Part shown: positions 8,777 to 14,522 of the stretch, piece by piece
How the letters are laid out: each line of letters begins with the position of its first letter
How positions within the stretch are numbered: position 1 is the stretch's first letter
Source of the DNA: JALONO01 sp038209965
GTDB lineage: Bacteria > Bacteroidota > Bacteroidia > Cytophagales > Thermoflexibacteraceae
NCBI GenBank assembly: GCA_038209965.1
Contig: JBBQXF010000114.1
Coordinates: 1-14,946 of the forward strand
Reading direction: 5' to 3'
Length of the DNA: 14,946 nucleotides
Notes under the pieces: generated by a model
Told to the model about the DNA's origin: nothing
What the model saw: only the letters and a program-made list of their open reading frames with translations
Database searches by the model: none
Translations under genes and position numbers: made by a program

Positions 8777-8834
8777 GAGTGTGGAACCAAGCAAGTGTTT
8801 ATTCAGCGACAGGCGCGGGCACCTGCCAACACCC

Positions 8835-8866
8835 GAAAGATACCGTCCATTTTTGACACCACAAAA
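8835..8866 (-). promoter_or_regulatory. Candidate promoter of the pentapeptide-repeat gene
   Basis: On the minus strand TTTTG (8866-8862) is followed after 19 nt by TATCTTTC (8842-8835), one mismatch from the Bacteroidota -7 consensus TAnnTTTG at the preferred spacing. Transcription would start near 8828, leaving a leader of about 50 nt before the ATG at 8776. This supports the short start over the long upstream extension. Confidence 0.4.
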
Positions 8867-8886
8867 CTTGTCCGCTGGTGGGAGTA

Positions 8887-8959
8887 GCCCCCCCAGTGAG
8901 CGGGGTAAACGCAACGGTGTGGCCAAAACCGGCTGGCCCGTTTGTGCCCCGCCAGTGAG
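8887..8959. repeat. 14-bp direct repeat pair, one mismatch
   Basis: GCCCC(C/G)CCAGTGAG occurs at 8887-8900 and 8946-8959, 59 bp apart and in the same orientation. The first copy is followed by a TAAACGCAA motif (8906-8914). Its function is unknown. Confidence 0.6.
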
Positions 8960-9018
8960 GCATTTGGCGTGATGAACACCGCGATAACCGGTGAATCTTG
9001 GTGTTTTAGCCAGCTTTA

Positions 9019-9054
9019 TTGCGTTTATCACCCGATATATCGAGATAAACGCAA
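9019..9054. repeat. Inverted repeat on the TAAACGCAA motif with an inner palindrome
   Basis: TTGCGTTTATC (9019-9029) and GATAAACGCAA (9044-9054) are perfect 11-bp arms. Between them CGATATATCG (9033-9042) is itself a palindrome, offset by one base. The whole could form a long hairpin or be a site for a dimeric protein. Confidence 0.7.
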
Positions 9055-9149
9055 CTGCGATGATCAAAGCCGTTAAAATCATTCCTAAAGAAAAAGACAG
9101 GATAAAAGTCGGTTTCCCCACCATCGCGTTTATTCGCTTGCCAAAGGCG

Positions 9150-9199
9150 TTGACGGGGGCAACCTTTGCGGGGCAACCATTGACGGGGGCAACCATTGC
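9150..9199. repeat. 20-bp direct repeat with 30-bp period
   Basis: TTGACGGGGGCAACC followed by (T/A)TTGC occurs at 9150-9169 and 9180-9199, 19 of 20 bases identical. A third partial copy of GGGGCAACC lies between them. It resembles a short tandem duplication at the edge of the AT-rich segment. Confidence 0.7.
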
Positions 9200-9200
9200 C

Positions 9201-9230
9201 AAATAAAAAATCCCTCAAATAATTTGGAGG
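9201..9230 (-). terminator. Rho-independent terminator-like hairpin (minus strand) without a gene in front
   Basis: Read on the minus strand, CCTC-C-AAA...TTTGAGG forms a stem of about 7 pairs with one bulged base (9230-9213), followed by GATTTTTTATTT. A flanking AAAAATC/GATTTTT pairing (9206-9212, 9241-9247) could extend it. No minus-strand gene ends just upstream of it. It may be left over from a lost gene, or it may shield the pentapeptide gene from antisense reading. Confidence 0.4.
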
Positions 9231-9254
9231 TTTGAAAAGAGATTTTTAACTTTG
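9223..9254 (+). promoter_or_regulatory. Candidate promoter for the AIPR transcript
   Basis: TTTG (9223-9226), 20 nt, then TAACTTTG (9247-9254) matches the Bacteroidota promoter TTG-N19-TAnnTTTG well. Transcription would start near 9261 and run about 318 nt before the AIPR start, leaving an unusually long leader that contains a palindrome at 9507-9529 and a possible 50-codon reading frame. Confidence 0.5.
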
Positions 9255-9357
9255 GTGAAATAAATTTTGTGCGTCAATGTGAGGATTACATAGCGTTAAG
9301 TTGACAAGCAATTGGGTAAAACAGTCTGAAATTCAGCCGCTTGAAATAAGAGTCATA

Positions 9358-9510
9358 ATGGCGAAGTTTTCGCTGGTCACTACTAAACCCTACAAGTTCA
9401 TGATGAATGAGCAACCAGAAGCCGAATGGTTTGCCGTTGCGGCGGCATGGCGGAGTGTTTTATTAGGCTGGACAAATCAGACGGGGTACCCACAGATAAA
9501 GCGGAAATAA
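9358..9510 (+). CDS. Possible 50-residue small ORF in the AIPR leader, unrecognised
   Basis: An ATG at 9358 opens a 50-codon frame (starting MAKFSLVTTKPYKF) ending at 9510, just inside the left arm of the downstream palindrome. I recognise no family, signal peptide or clear domain; one stretch (EWFAVAAAWRSVLLGW) is moderately hydrophobic. It lies downstream of the 9223-9254 promoter, which is the only support. It may be a leader peptide, a remnant or chance. Confidence 0.15.
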   Translation: MAKFSLVTTKPYKFMMNEQPEAEWFAVAAAWRSVLLGWTNQTGYPQIKRK

Positions 9511-9529
9511 ACGCAAAGGTTGCGTTTAT
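9507..9529. repeat. Near-perfect palindrome ATAAACGCAA-AGG-TTGCGTTTAT
   Basis: Ten-base perfect arms (9507-9516 and 9520-9529) flank a 3-base loop, 49 bp before the AIPR start codon. The arms are the same motif as in the 9019-9054 inverted repeat but in the opposite arrangement. It could be a transcript hairpin or an operator for the AIPR gene. Confidence 0.75.
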
Positions 9530-9578
9530 ACGGATGTTACGCATGATTTTAAGAACCATAACATTAAAAACAACAAAA

Positions 9579-11435
9579 ATGCTTACAAAAGACTTTTATA
9601 GCACAATAGATGCCGAACTTGATGTACTTCTTATAAAATACAAAGATGATGAACTCATTAAAAAGCATAAAAGTGCCATCGGTAATCAAAAGTCTTATGC
9701 ACTTTTGATCTGGTTTCTTGATTTTTATGGTAGAATATCCAATTATTCAAACTTTATCACAGACGGAAACAATGATAGTTCTTGTGATATTGTATTTGAC
9801 AGCCTTAATAATCAAGGAAATAAGGTTTTTTATGTTGTTCAGTCAAAATGGAACAATGCAAATAACTCTGAAAAAGAAACCAATAAAGATGAAATCTTAA
9901 AAGCACTTAATGATTTTGAAACCATTTTGCGTGGAGAAAAGAAAAGTGTAAATAAGAAGTTAAAATCTAAGCTGGAAGAACTTGATTTGCACTTAAAAGC
10001 CAATGGAGAAGTGAAATTTATATTTCTTTCTCTTTCACAATATAGAGGGGGGGCAGATGAAAACATTGAGGCATTTAGAAATAACGACGTTAAAACTAAA
10101 TTTGAGGTTATCGACATTAACCGAATTAGGGTAGATTATATTGATAGAAAGTACAAAAAAATTGACCCTATAAATCCTCTTGAAACGTATCAAAATCCAG
10201 AGGAAAGTCCTATTACGATTGAAATAGTACAAAAAGGCGGTAGCGTAAAAATTGAAAAACCTTTTGAAGCTTATATGTTTTTGCTTCGTCCAAAAGCAAT
10301 ATGGGAACTCTTTAAAAGTTATGGGTTAGCACTATTTTATAAAAATGTCCGTAATCCTCTTTTACAATCACAATTTAATAGTGATATAGAGAATACTGCA
10401 TTTGAAAACCCTTCATATTTTTGGTATTACAATAATGGAATAACAGCCATAACTTATTTATTACCCGAAATAGGCAAAAAGGCAGAAAAAGTACCATTGA
10501 CAGGCTTACAAATCATCAACGGTGCACAAACTGTTTATTCTGTCTATCGTGCTTATGAAAACGCATCGCCTACCAAGCGTATTCAAATGGATAATGAAGC
10601 ATTAGTTACTTTGCGTTTGCTCAAATCAGGCGGGAAAGACTTTGACTTGAATGTTACCAGGTACACCAATTCTCAAAATCCAGTACAAGATAGAGATTTT
10701 TGTGCCAATGATGAAATCCAAGTGGCCTTGCAAAATGCGTCTTATCAAACAAATATTTGGTATGAAAAAAGGCGAAGTGAATTTAGAGAAACACCAGAGG
10801 GGGTTAAAAAAGTGCCAAATTTAATTTTTGCTAATGTATATTTAGCCTATCATTTACAAGACCCTGTAAGTGTATTAAAAAATCATACACAACGATTTAG
10901 AACAGACAAAGACTTAAACTTTATTTCTCATAAAGACCATAAAGATGGTTTATATGAGAAAATTTTTAATAAAAATACTTCTTACGAAGATATGCTTTGC
11001 GCATTTTATATCTTTGATATTATTGGCGATAGTACATCATTTTCATATCAAGACACATTCAAGACTAATCTATATCATTTATTAGCTTTGTTTAAAGTTG
11101 CTTTTACGAAATATTTAAAAGCAAAATATGGCGAAAAGATAAATGTTAATAAACAAATTATTAAGATTTATGAAAAAGGAGAAAAAGAAGTCATTCTTAA
11201 AACATTCAAATTTCTCAATCAATTTGTTGAAAAACAGGTAGAGGTAACTAACAATGAAGAAAAGACGAATGAACGTATATTCAAGTTTTTATTTACTTTA
11301 TCTCACTATCAAAAAATCTACGATACACTGGAAGGCACAGACATATCTACAAAAGATATTGAGGATATTGTATGGGAAGATGATGAGATAATAGAGGGTG
11401 ATAAAGATAGCGAGTCAACTAACGAACAAGAATAA
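9579..11435 (+). CDS. AIPR-family abortive-infection (phage defence) protein with Mrr-like QxK motif
   Basis: The 618-residue protein belongs to the AIPR family (abortive infection phage resistance). The family core is seen in FWYYNNGITAI (281-291) and LTGLQIINGAQTVYSVYRA (307-325), followed by the RYTNSQNPVQDRDF region (361-374). The N-terminal part has CDIVFD (69-74) followed by FYVVQSKWN (84-92); the Asp and Gln-x-Lys pattern is like that of Mrr-type PD-(D/E)xK nucleases, suggesting DNA cleavage, though this is inferred. The C-terminal 30 residues are very acidic. The frame extends upstream to 9426, but I chose the ATG at 9579, preceded by an A-rich stretch, because residues before it cross the palindrome and look unrelated. 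The gene is far more AT-rich than its neighbours, indicating transfer. No methylase or partner gene is adjacent. Confidence 0.88.
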   Translation: MLTKDFYSTIDAELDVLLIKYKDDELIKKHKSAIGNQKSYALLIWFLDFYGRISNYSNFITDGNNDSSCDIVFDSLNNQGNKVFYVVQSKWNNANNSEKETNKDEILKALNDFETILRGEKKSVNKKLKSKLEELDLHLKANGEVKFIFLSLSQYRGGADENIEAFRNNDVKTKFEVIDINRIRVDYIDRKYKKIDPINPLETYQNPEESPITIEIVQKGGSVKIEKPFEAYMFLLRPKAIWELFKSYGLALFYKNVRNPLLQSQFNSDIENTAFENPSYFWYYNNGITAITYLLPEIGKKAEKVPLTGLQIINGAQTVYSVYRAYENASPTKRIQMDNEALVTLRLLKSGGKDFDLNVTRYTNSQNPVQDRDFCANDEIQVALQNASYQTNIWYEKRRSEFRETPEGVKKVPNLIFANVYLAYHLQDPVSVLKNHTQRFRTDKDLNFISHKDHKDGLYEKIFNKNTSYEDMLCAFYIFDIIGDSTSFSYQDTFKTNLYHLLALFKVAFTKYLKAKYGEKINVNKQIIKIYEKGEKEVILKTFKFLNQFVEKQVEVTNNEEKTNERIFKFLFTLSHYQKIYDTLEGTDISTKDIEDIVWEDDEIIEGDKDSESTNEQE

Positions 11436-11442
11436 AAACCAC

Positions 11443-11575
11443 GCCTAACATTATGTTTGTGAAAAGGCGGGCTAATGTGCGCAATTTAGGCTTTTGTACG
11501 GTCTATAAACTTTGTGCTTAGGGCAAGGACAGTGCTATTAAATCCTGCCCTTCGCCAAACGCCAACCGTTGTTTC
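11443..11575. other. Folded cassette-end-like sequence downstream of the AIPR gene
   Basis: It begins 7 nt after the AIPR stop. GCCTAA-C-ATT (11443-11452) pairs with AATTTAGGC (11483-11491), nine pairs with one extrahelical C. GGGCA-A-GGA (11521-11529) pairs with TCCTGCCC (11543-11550), again with one bulged base. The segment closes with CGCCAAACGCCAACCGTTG (11553-11571). The opening GCCTAAC looks like an integron attC R-box (RYYYAAC), but a matching GTTRRRY is lacking. I recall similar sequences behind accessory genes in other Bacteroidota but cannot verify this here. It could serve as a terminator, a recombination site or both. Confidence 0.35.
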
Positions 11576-11842
11576 CCCAAACCCTACTTTTCGGCCGCAC
11601 CCAGCGCCCGCCGTGGTGTTCTAGGGCGTTGGTTCCGTTCAAATCCAGTTTTCACCAAGGATGGCATTAGGCATGGACTGGTAGCGGTAACGCGCAAACC
11701 GCAAGTGGATCGATTTGGGCCTGCCATTGTCATTGGCGGTAACCCGTTTGTGCCCACGGCCTTTCATACCTCTGATTTAGATGTCAGCAGAGTAAAGCCA
11801 GACGAACTGTTGCCACCCACCAGCAACAAAAAGCCCGTCTAG
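11522..11842 (+). pseudogene. Possible gene remnant: stop-free frame without a start codon
   Basis: After the TAG at 11519-11521 one plus frame stays open for 106 codons to the TAG at 11840-11842, without any Met. The second half (from about 11640) reads like protein, for example DRFGPAIVIGGNPFVPTAF near codons 63-81, and uses GC-rich codons like the host genes. I do not recognise a family. It could be the 3' end of a host gene broken by arrival of the AIPR segment, or a chance open frame, which GC-rich DNA favours. The first 30 codons overlap the folded sequence and are probably not coding. Confidence 0.22.
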
Positions 11843-11888
11843 TGAGTTAGCATCTATAACAATTCATTGGTGACATTTCCTCATTGGC

Positions 11889-13424
11889 ATGGCGGTTCGC
11901 GAAAAAGTACAGCATATCCTTCAGAAACTGAGCAAGGGCGTTTACGAAAAAGAAGAAACCATTCGGCTGTCGCTCCTCACGGCCATTGCGGGCGAGAGCC
12001 TGTTTTTGCTCGGGCCGCCGGGCGTGGCCAAGAGCTTGATTGCCCGCCGCCTCAAATTCGCCTTCCGCGATGGCAAGTCGTTTGAATATTTGATGAACAA
12101 ATTCAGCACGCCCGACGAGATTTTCGGGCCGGTTTCGATCAAAAAACTCAAGGACGAGGACAAATATGAACGCCTGACCGACAATTACCTGCCCGGCGCC
12201 AATGTAGTGTTCTTGGACGAGATCTGGAAAGCGGGGCCATCGATCCAAAACGCGCTGCTCACGATATTGAACGAAAAAATTTACCGAAATGGCGAACAGG
12301 ACACTCACGTAAAGATCAAAGGCATTTTGGCCGCTTCCAACGAACTGCCCCTGCTCAACGAAGGGCTGGATGCCCTTTGGGATCGGTTCTTGGTGCGCAC
12401 GGTTATCCACGAAATTCGGCAGAACGGCAATTTTATCAATATGATTGTCAGCACCGAAGATGTCTACAAAGATCACCTGCTAGCCGACGAGAAAATCACC
12501 GAGGCCGAGATGGATACGTGGAGTGTGGCGATTGATCAAGTGGAAGTGCCCAGCGAGGTGCTCAACACGATCCAACTGATCCGCCTTAAACTGGATGAGT
12601 ACGATGCCAAAAACGAACACCCGTTCCGTATTTATGATCGGCGTTGGAAAAAAATCATCCGGTTGATGCGCACCAGTGCCTATCTGAATGGCCGGGCCAA
12701 GGTGGATCTGATGGACTGTTTTTTGATCGCCCCGTGCCTGTGGGGGCGGCCCGAGCAGATCGAGGTGGCCCAACAAATGGTGGCCGAAACCGTGCGCAAG
12801 CATGGCTACACCTTGGCGGTCAATTTGACGGGGCTGCGCAAGGAGATCAATGAATTTGACGAAGAGGTGAAAACCGAGACCAAAATACCCAGCACCAGTT
12901 TTATCGAGGATCTGTACCTGATCGATCGCCAATATTTTGAAGTATTGGGCATTGAAAACCACTTCGAGGGCAAATATGTCAAGAGTGCCGAGTTTGAGAA
13001 GTTGGGCATTGAAGACATGCAGACCATCGGCGTGTATGATGAAAACGCCAAGTTGACCTACCGCGTCAAGGCCCGCAAAGGCCGCGGCGAGCACCAGATC
13101 GAGTTCAGTTATAATTCCAATGCCATCATTTTGCCCCTGAAAACCCACAAGGTCGAAAAAACGGTTTACCTCTACAAAAAGGCGCACCCTTTGGTGCAAA
13201 AGTTCTGGGACGAACGGGCCGATCGGTTGGCGGTGTACATCCAGGCCCAGAAGTTGCGGCTCCGCAACGAAGCCCCCGCCGAGCTGGGCCACTTGCGCGG
13301 CAACCTCTTTGTGGAGGCCCGCCTGAGTGAGTTGGTGGAAGCCAACCTCGCCGAAACCGCCAATGCGCTGGACAATTTGGCCCTCCACATCGAGAAAATA
13401 AAGCACTATTATCTGAACCTGTAA
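11889..13424 (+). CDS. ravA: MoxR-family AAA+ ATPase, RavA type
   Basis: RavA is a hexameric AAA+ ATPase of the MoxR group that acts as a chaperone-like remodeller, in E. coli together with the VWA protein ViaA. The 511-residue protein is close to the E. coli length. Walker A is GPPGVAKS (42-49), Walker B VVFLDE (106-111), sensor 1 the Asn in AASNELP (151), and an arginine-finger candidate lies in WDRFLVR (R166). The region after about 300 (RavA lid and LARA-like parts) is less conserved. The start at 11889 directly precedes the normal N-terminal helix. No ViaA-like gene follows; a small Sm-like gene begins 12 bp after the stop. No clear promoter was seen in the 46 bp upstream of the start. 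Confidence 0.9.
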   Translation: MAVREKVQHILQKLSKGVYEKEETIRLSLLTAIAGESLFLLGPPGVAKSLIARRLKFAFRDGKSFEYLMNKFSTPDEIFGPVSIKKLKDEDKYERLTDNYLPGANVVFLDEIWKAGPSIQNALLTILNEKIYRNGEQDTHVKIKGILAASNELPLLNEGLDALWDRFLVRTVIHEIRQNGNFINMIVSTEDVYKDHLLADEKITEAEMDTWSVAIDQVEVPSEVLNTIQLIRLKLDEYDAKNEHPFRIYDRRWKKIIRLMRTSAYLNGRAKVDLMDCFLIAPCLWGRPEQIEVAQQMVAETVRKHGYTLAVNLTGLRKEINEFDEEVKTETKIPSTSFIEDLYLIDRQYFEVLGIENHFEGKYVKSAEFEKLGIEDMQTIGVYDENAKLTYRVKARKGRGEHQIEFSYNSNAIILPLKTHKVEKTVYLYKKAHPLVQKFWDERADRLAVYIQAQKLRLRNEAPAELGHLRGNLFVEARLSELVEANLAETANALDNLALHIEKIKHYYLNL

Positions 13425-13425
13425 G

Positions 13426-13433
13426 TATCTTTG
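13426..13433 (+). promoter_or_regulatory. -7-like box TATCTTTG just before the Sm-like gene
   Basis: TATCTTTG fits TAnnTTTG exactly and lies only 3 nt before the ATG at 13437. If active, the mRNA would begin at or beside the start codon, a nearly leaderless arrangement. No well-placed TTG is seen 19-21 nt upstream, so this may be coincidence within the ravA operon. Confidence 0.3.
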
Positions 13434-13436
13434 CGC

Positions 13437-13661
13437 ATGGGCAAACGCCAAATCCGCTACCTGCCGACAGTCCTGCTGGCCCGGGCCGCCGAAATACTGG
13501 GCCGGGAGGCCGATGTGGTAATGCGGAACGGCGTGGTCTGGCACGGGGTGGTTGATGCCATTTCTGCCACCGCCCTTACTTTGACCGATCTGCGGCAGTT
13601 GCGCCGGGAGGTGGCGGTGGGTGAAGTGGCCGAGGTGCTCACCGATTCGGCCAGTAATTGA
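13437..13661 (+). CDS. Small Sm-like protein, 74 residues (putative RNA-binding fold)
   Basis: I do not recognise a named family. The pattern ADVVMRNGVVWHGVVDAISATALTL... is that of an LSm/Hfq-type small barrel: a short helix (about 9-22), a strand, a turn with Asn-Gly (31-32), a strand with a conserved-type Gly (36), then a strand with alternating hydrophobics (TALTLTDL, 45-52) and a final strand (EVAEVLTD). Such folds bind RNA or form rings, but no function is claimed. It starts 12 bp after ravA and ends 34 bp before the DUF423 gene, so it is probably in the same transcript. An ATG two codons earlier (13431) lies inside the TATCTTTG box, so 13437 is preferred. Confidence 0.6.
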   Translation: MGKRQIRYLPTVLLARAAEILGREADVVMRNGVVWHGVVDAISATALTLTDLRQLRREVAVGEVAEVLTDSASN

Positions 13662-13695
13662 GTGCCCACTTGACAATATCACACCAAAAATACGC

Positions 13696-14073
13696 ATGGG
13701 AAAAAACTTTGTCTTGATTTCGGGCATCATGGGCGCGCTGGCCGTGGGTATTGGGGCTTTCGGAGCCCACGCCCTCAAGCCCATGCTGGAAGCCAACCAA
13801 CGGCTGGACACCTTTGACACGGCGGTAAAATACCATTTCTACCACACGCTGAGCCTGCTGGCCATTGGCCTCCTCTGCATCCACCGGCCCCACCCGCTGC
13901 TGGTGTGGGCGGGCTACTTGCAGGTGGTGGGCGTGGTGGTTTTCTCGGGCTCGCTCTATGTCCTGTGCCTGAGCGGTTTGCGCTGGCTGGGCGCGATCAC
14001 GCCACTGGGCGGGGTGGCCCTCATCGCGGGCTGGATCGCCCTGGCCATTTATGCGGCCAAACAGAATTTTTGA
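13696..14073 (+). CDS. DUF423-family small integral membrane protein
   Basis: The 125-residue protein is a member of DUF423 (E. coli YgdD group), small inner-membrane proteins of unknown function. The family signature GAFGAHALKPML (21-32) is present, followed by TAVKYHFYHTLSLLAIGLL. Four hydrophobic segments are visible (about 5-27, 48-62, 70-93 and 100-120), the usual topology. The ATG at 13696 gives the standard N-terminus (MGKNFVLISGIMGAL); an upstream in-frame start at 13621 would add residues overlapping the preceding gene and is not needed. The gene is 34 bp downstream of the Sm-like gene. Confidence 0.92.
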   Translation: MGKNFVLISGIMGALAVGIGAFGAHALKPMLEANQRLDTFDTAVKYHFYHTLSLLAIGLLCIHRPHPLLVWAGYLQVVGVVVFSGSLYVLCLSGLRWLGAITPLGGVALIAGWIALAIYAAKQNF

Positions 14074-14079
14074 GATGCC

Positions 14080-14111
14080 TTGCAAATCAAGAAGATATTT
14101 GCGTAAATTTG
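14080..14111 (+). promoter_or_regulatory. Candidate promoter for the 50-residue protein
   Basis: TTG (14080-14082), 21 nt, then TAAATTTG (14104-14111) fits the Bacteroidota promoter form. Transcription would begin near 14117 and give a leader of about 26 nt before the ATG at 14143. It lies between the DUF423 stop and the small gene. Confidence 0.55.
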
Positions 14112-14142
14112 CGCCTTAAAAAAAACCTAAAACCGCAAGACA

Positions 14143-14295
14143 ATGGGAGTTACCAGGCTGAAACGGAAAGAGATGCGCAACATAAGCAAGGCCGTTCAAC
14201 GCAAGAAAGACATTAAGTTGTTGACCAAAATGCCCGTCATCAAAAATATTGATGTAGAAGCCATTAAGAAGTCGTTTGCCGAGAAAAACGCCTAA
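14143..14295 (+). CDS. Small basic conserved hypothetical protein, 50 residues
   Basis: The reading frame from the ATG at 14143 encodes 50 residues starting MGVTRLKRKEMRN and ending SFAEKNA. It is rich in Lys and Arg, has no membrane segment, and its second half (MPVIKNIDVEAIKKSF) looks like an ordered strand plus helix. I recall proteins with this MGVTRLKRK start as short conserved hypotheticals in Cytophagales, but cannot verify it. The size and charge would fit a ribosome- or nucleic-acid-binding protein; that is only a guess. Its own promoter and a terminator directly after it suggest a single-gene transcript. Confidence 0.75.
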   Translation: MGVTRLKRKEMRNISKAVQRKKDIKLLTKMPVIKNIDVEAIKKSFAEKNA

Positions 14296-14320
14296 GCTTA
14301 TTTTTCTGCTCCATCCCAAG

Positions 14321-14349
14321 CCCCAGCCGCTAAGGCCGCCGGGGTTTTT
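14321..14349 (+). terminator. Rho-independent terminator after the 50-residue gene
   Basis: CCCC (14321-14324) pairs with GGGG (14341-14344) and inside it GCC (14326-14328) with GGC (14334-14336); TTTTTG then TTTT follows. It lies 26 bp after the stop codon and should end the transcript. Confidence 0.5.
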
Positions 14350-14433
14350 GTTTTGTCCGCGCCACAGCTCCCCGCCCACCTCCTGCGCGTAGTTCCCCGC
14401 TACCTGCCCCTCCCTAAAAAAGCACCCCCGTCC

Positions 14434-14463
14434 TTGATTTTATCAATTTCATTCCTAAATTTG
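14434..14463 (+). promoter_or_regulatory. Strong Bacteroidota-type promoter, TTG-N19-TAAATTTG
   Basis: TTG (14434-14436) and TAAATTTG (14456-14463) are separated by exactly 19 nt, the ideal spacing. Transcription should start near 14469. It is the best promoter match in the window and argues that what follows is, or was, expressed. Confidence 0.65.
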
Positions 14464-14465
14464 TC

Positions 14466-14522
14466 ATGTCCACCGGGCGGGTGCCCGGTAACGTTTTTAC
14501 CTTAAACAGTGTAAGAGCATGA
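14466..14522 (+). CDS. Possible 18-codon leader ORF overlapping the next ORF by ATGA
   Basis: An ATG 3 nt after the -7 box opens an 18-residue frame (MSTGRVPGNVFTLNSVRA) whose stop overlaps the next ATG as ATGA (14519-14522). It contains the 14472-14489 hairpin. It would need a leaderless mRNA starting at the ATG, so it is weakly supported. Confidence 0.18.
   Translation: MSTGRVPGNVFTLNSVRA
14472..14498 (+). promoter_or_regulatory. Hairpin with T-tract in the 5' leader (attenuator-like or stabilising)
   Basis: ACCGGGC (14472-14478), loop GGGT, GCCCGGT (14483-14489) form a perfect 7-bp GC-rich stem; AACG and TTTTT follow (14490-14498). It begins about 3 nt after the predicted transcription start. 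It could protect the 5' end or stop transcription early. Confidence 0.5.

Larger units (their letters stand above)
8777..9578. other. Gene-poor junction region with repeats, left side of the AIPR segment
   Basis: About 800 bp lie between the pentapeptide and AIPR genes with no convincing gene. Base composition falls from GC-rich on the left to AT-rich on the right. The region holds a 14-bp direct repeat with one mismatch (8887-8900, 8946-8959), a 20-bp direct repeat with one mismatch (9150-9169, 9180-9199), two palindromes on the motif TAAACGCAA, a minus-strand terminator-like hairpin and a plus-strand promoter. Open frames here either lack family features or are extensions of real genes. I read it as a rearranged junction beside a transferred gene. 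Confidence 0.5.

Noticed and set aside
8777..9578. CRISPR array in the repeat-rich junction
   Set aside because: Repeats are too few and differ in sequence and spacing; no regular repeat-spacer pattern or cas gene.
11443..11491. A complete integron attC site
   Set aside because: The right-hand GTTRRRY box is missing and no integrase is in the window; kept only as an attC-like element.
8777..11888. Insertion sequence or transposon around the AIPR gene
   Set aside because: No transposase, integrase or matching terminal inverted repeats were found.
12480..13820. 446-codon minus-strand open frame opposite ravA and its neighbours
   Set aside because: It spans three genes with clear family features on the plus strand and has no family pattern itself.
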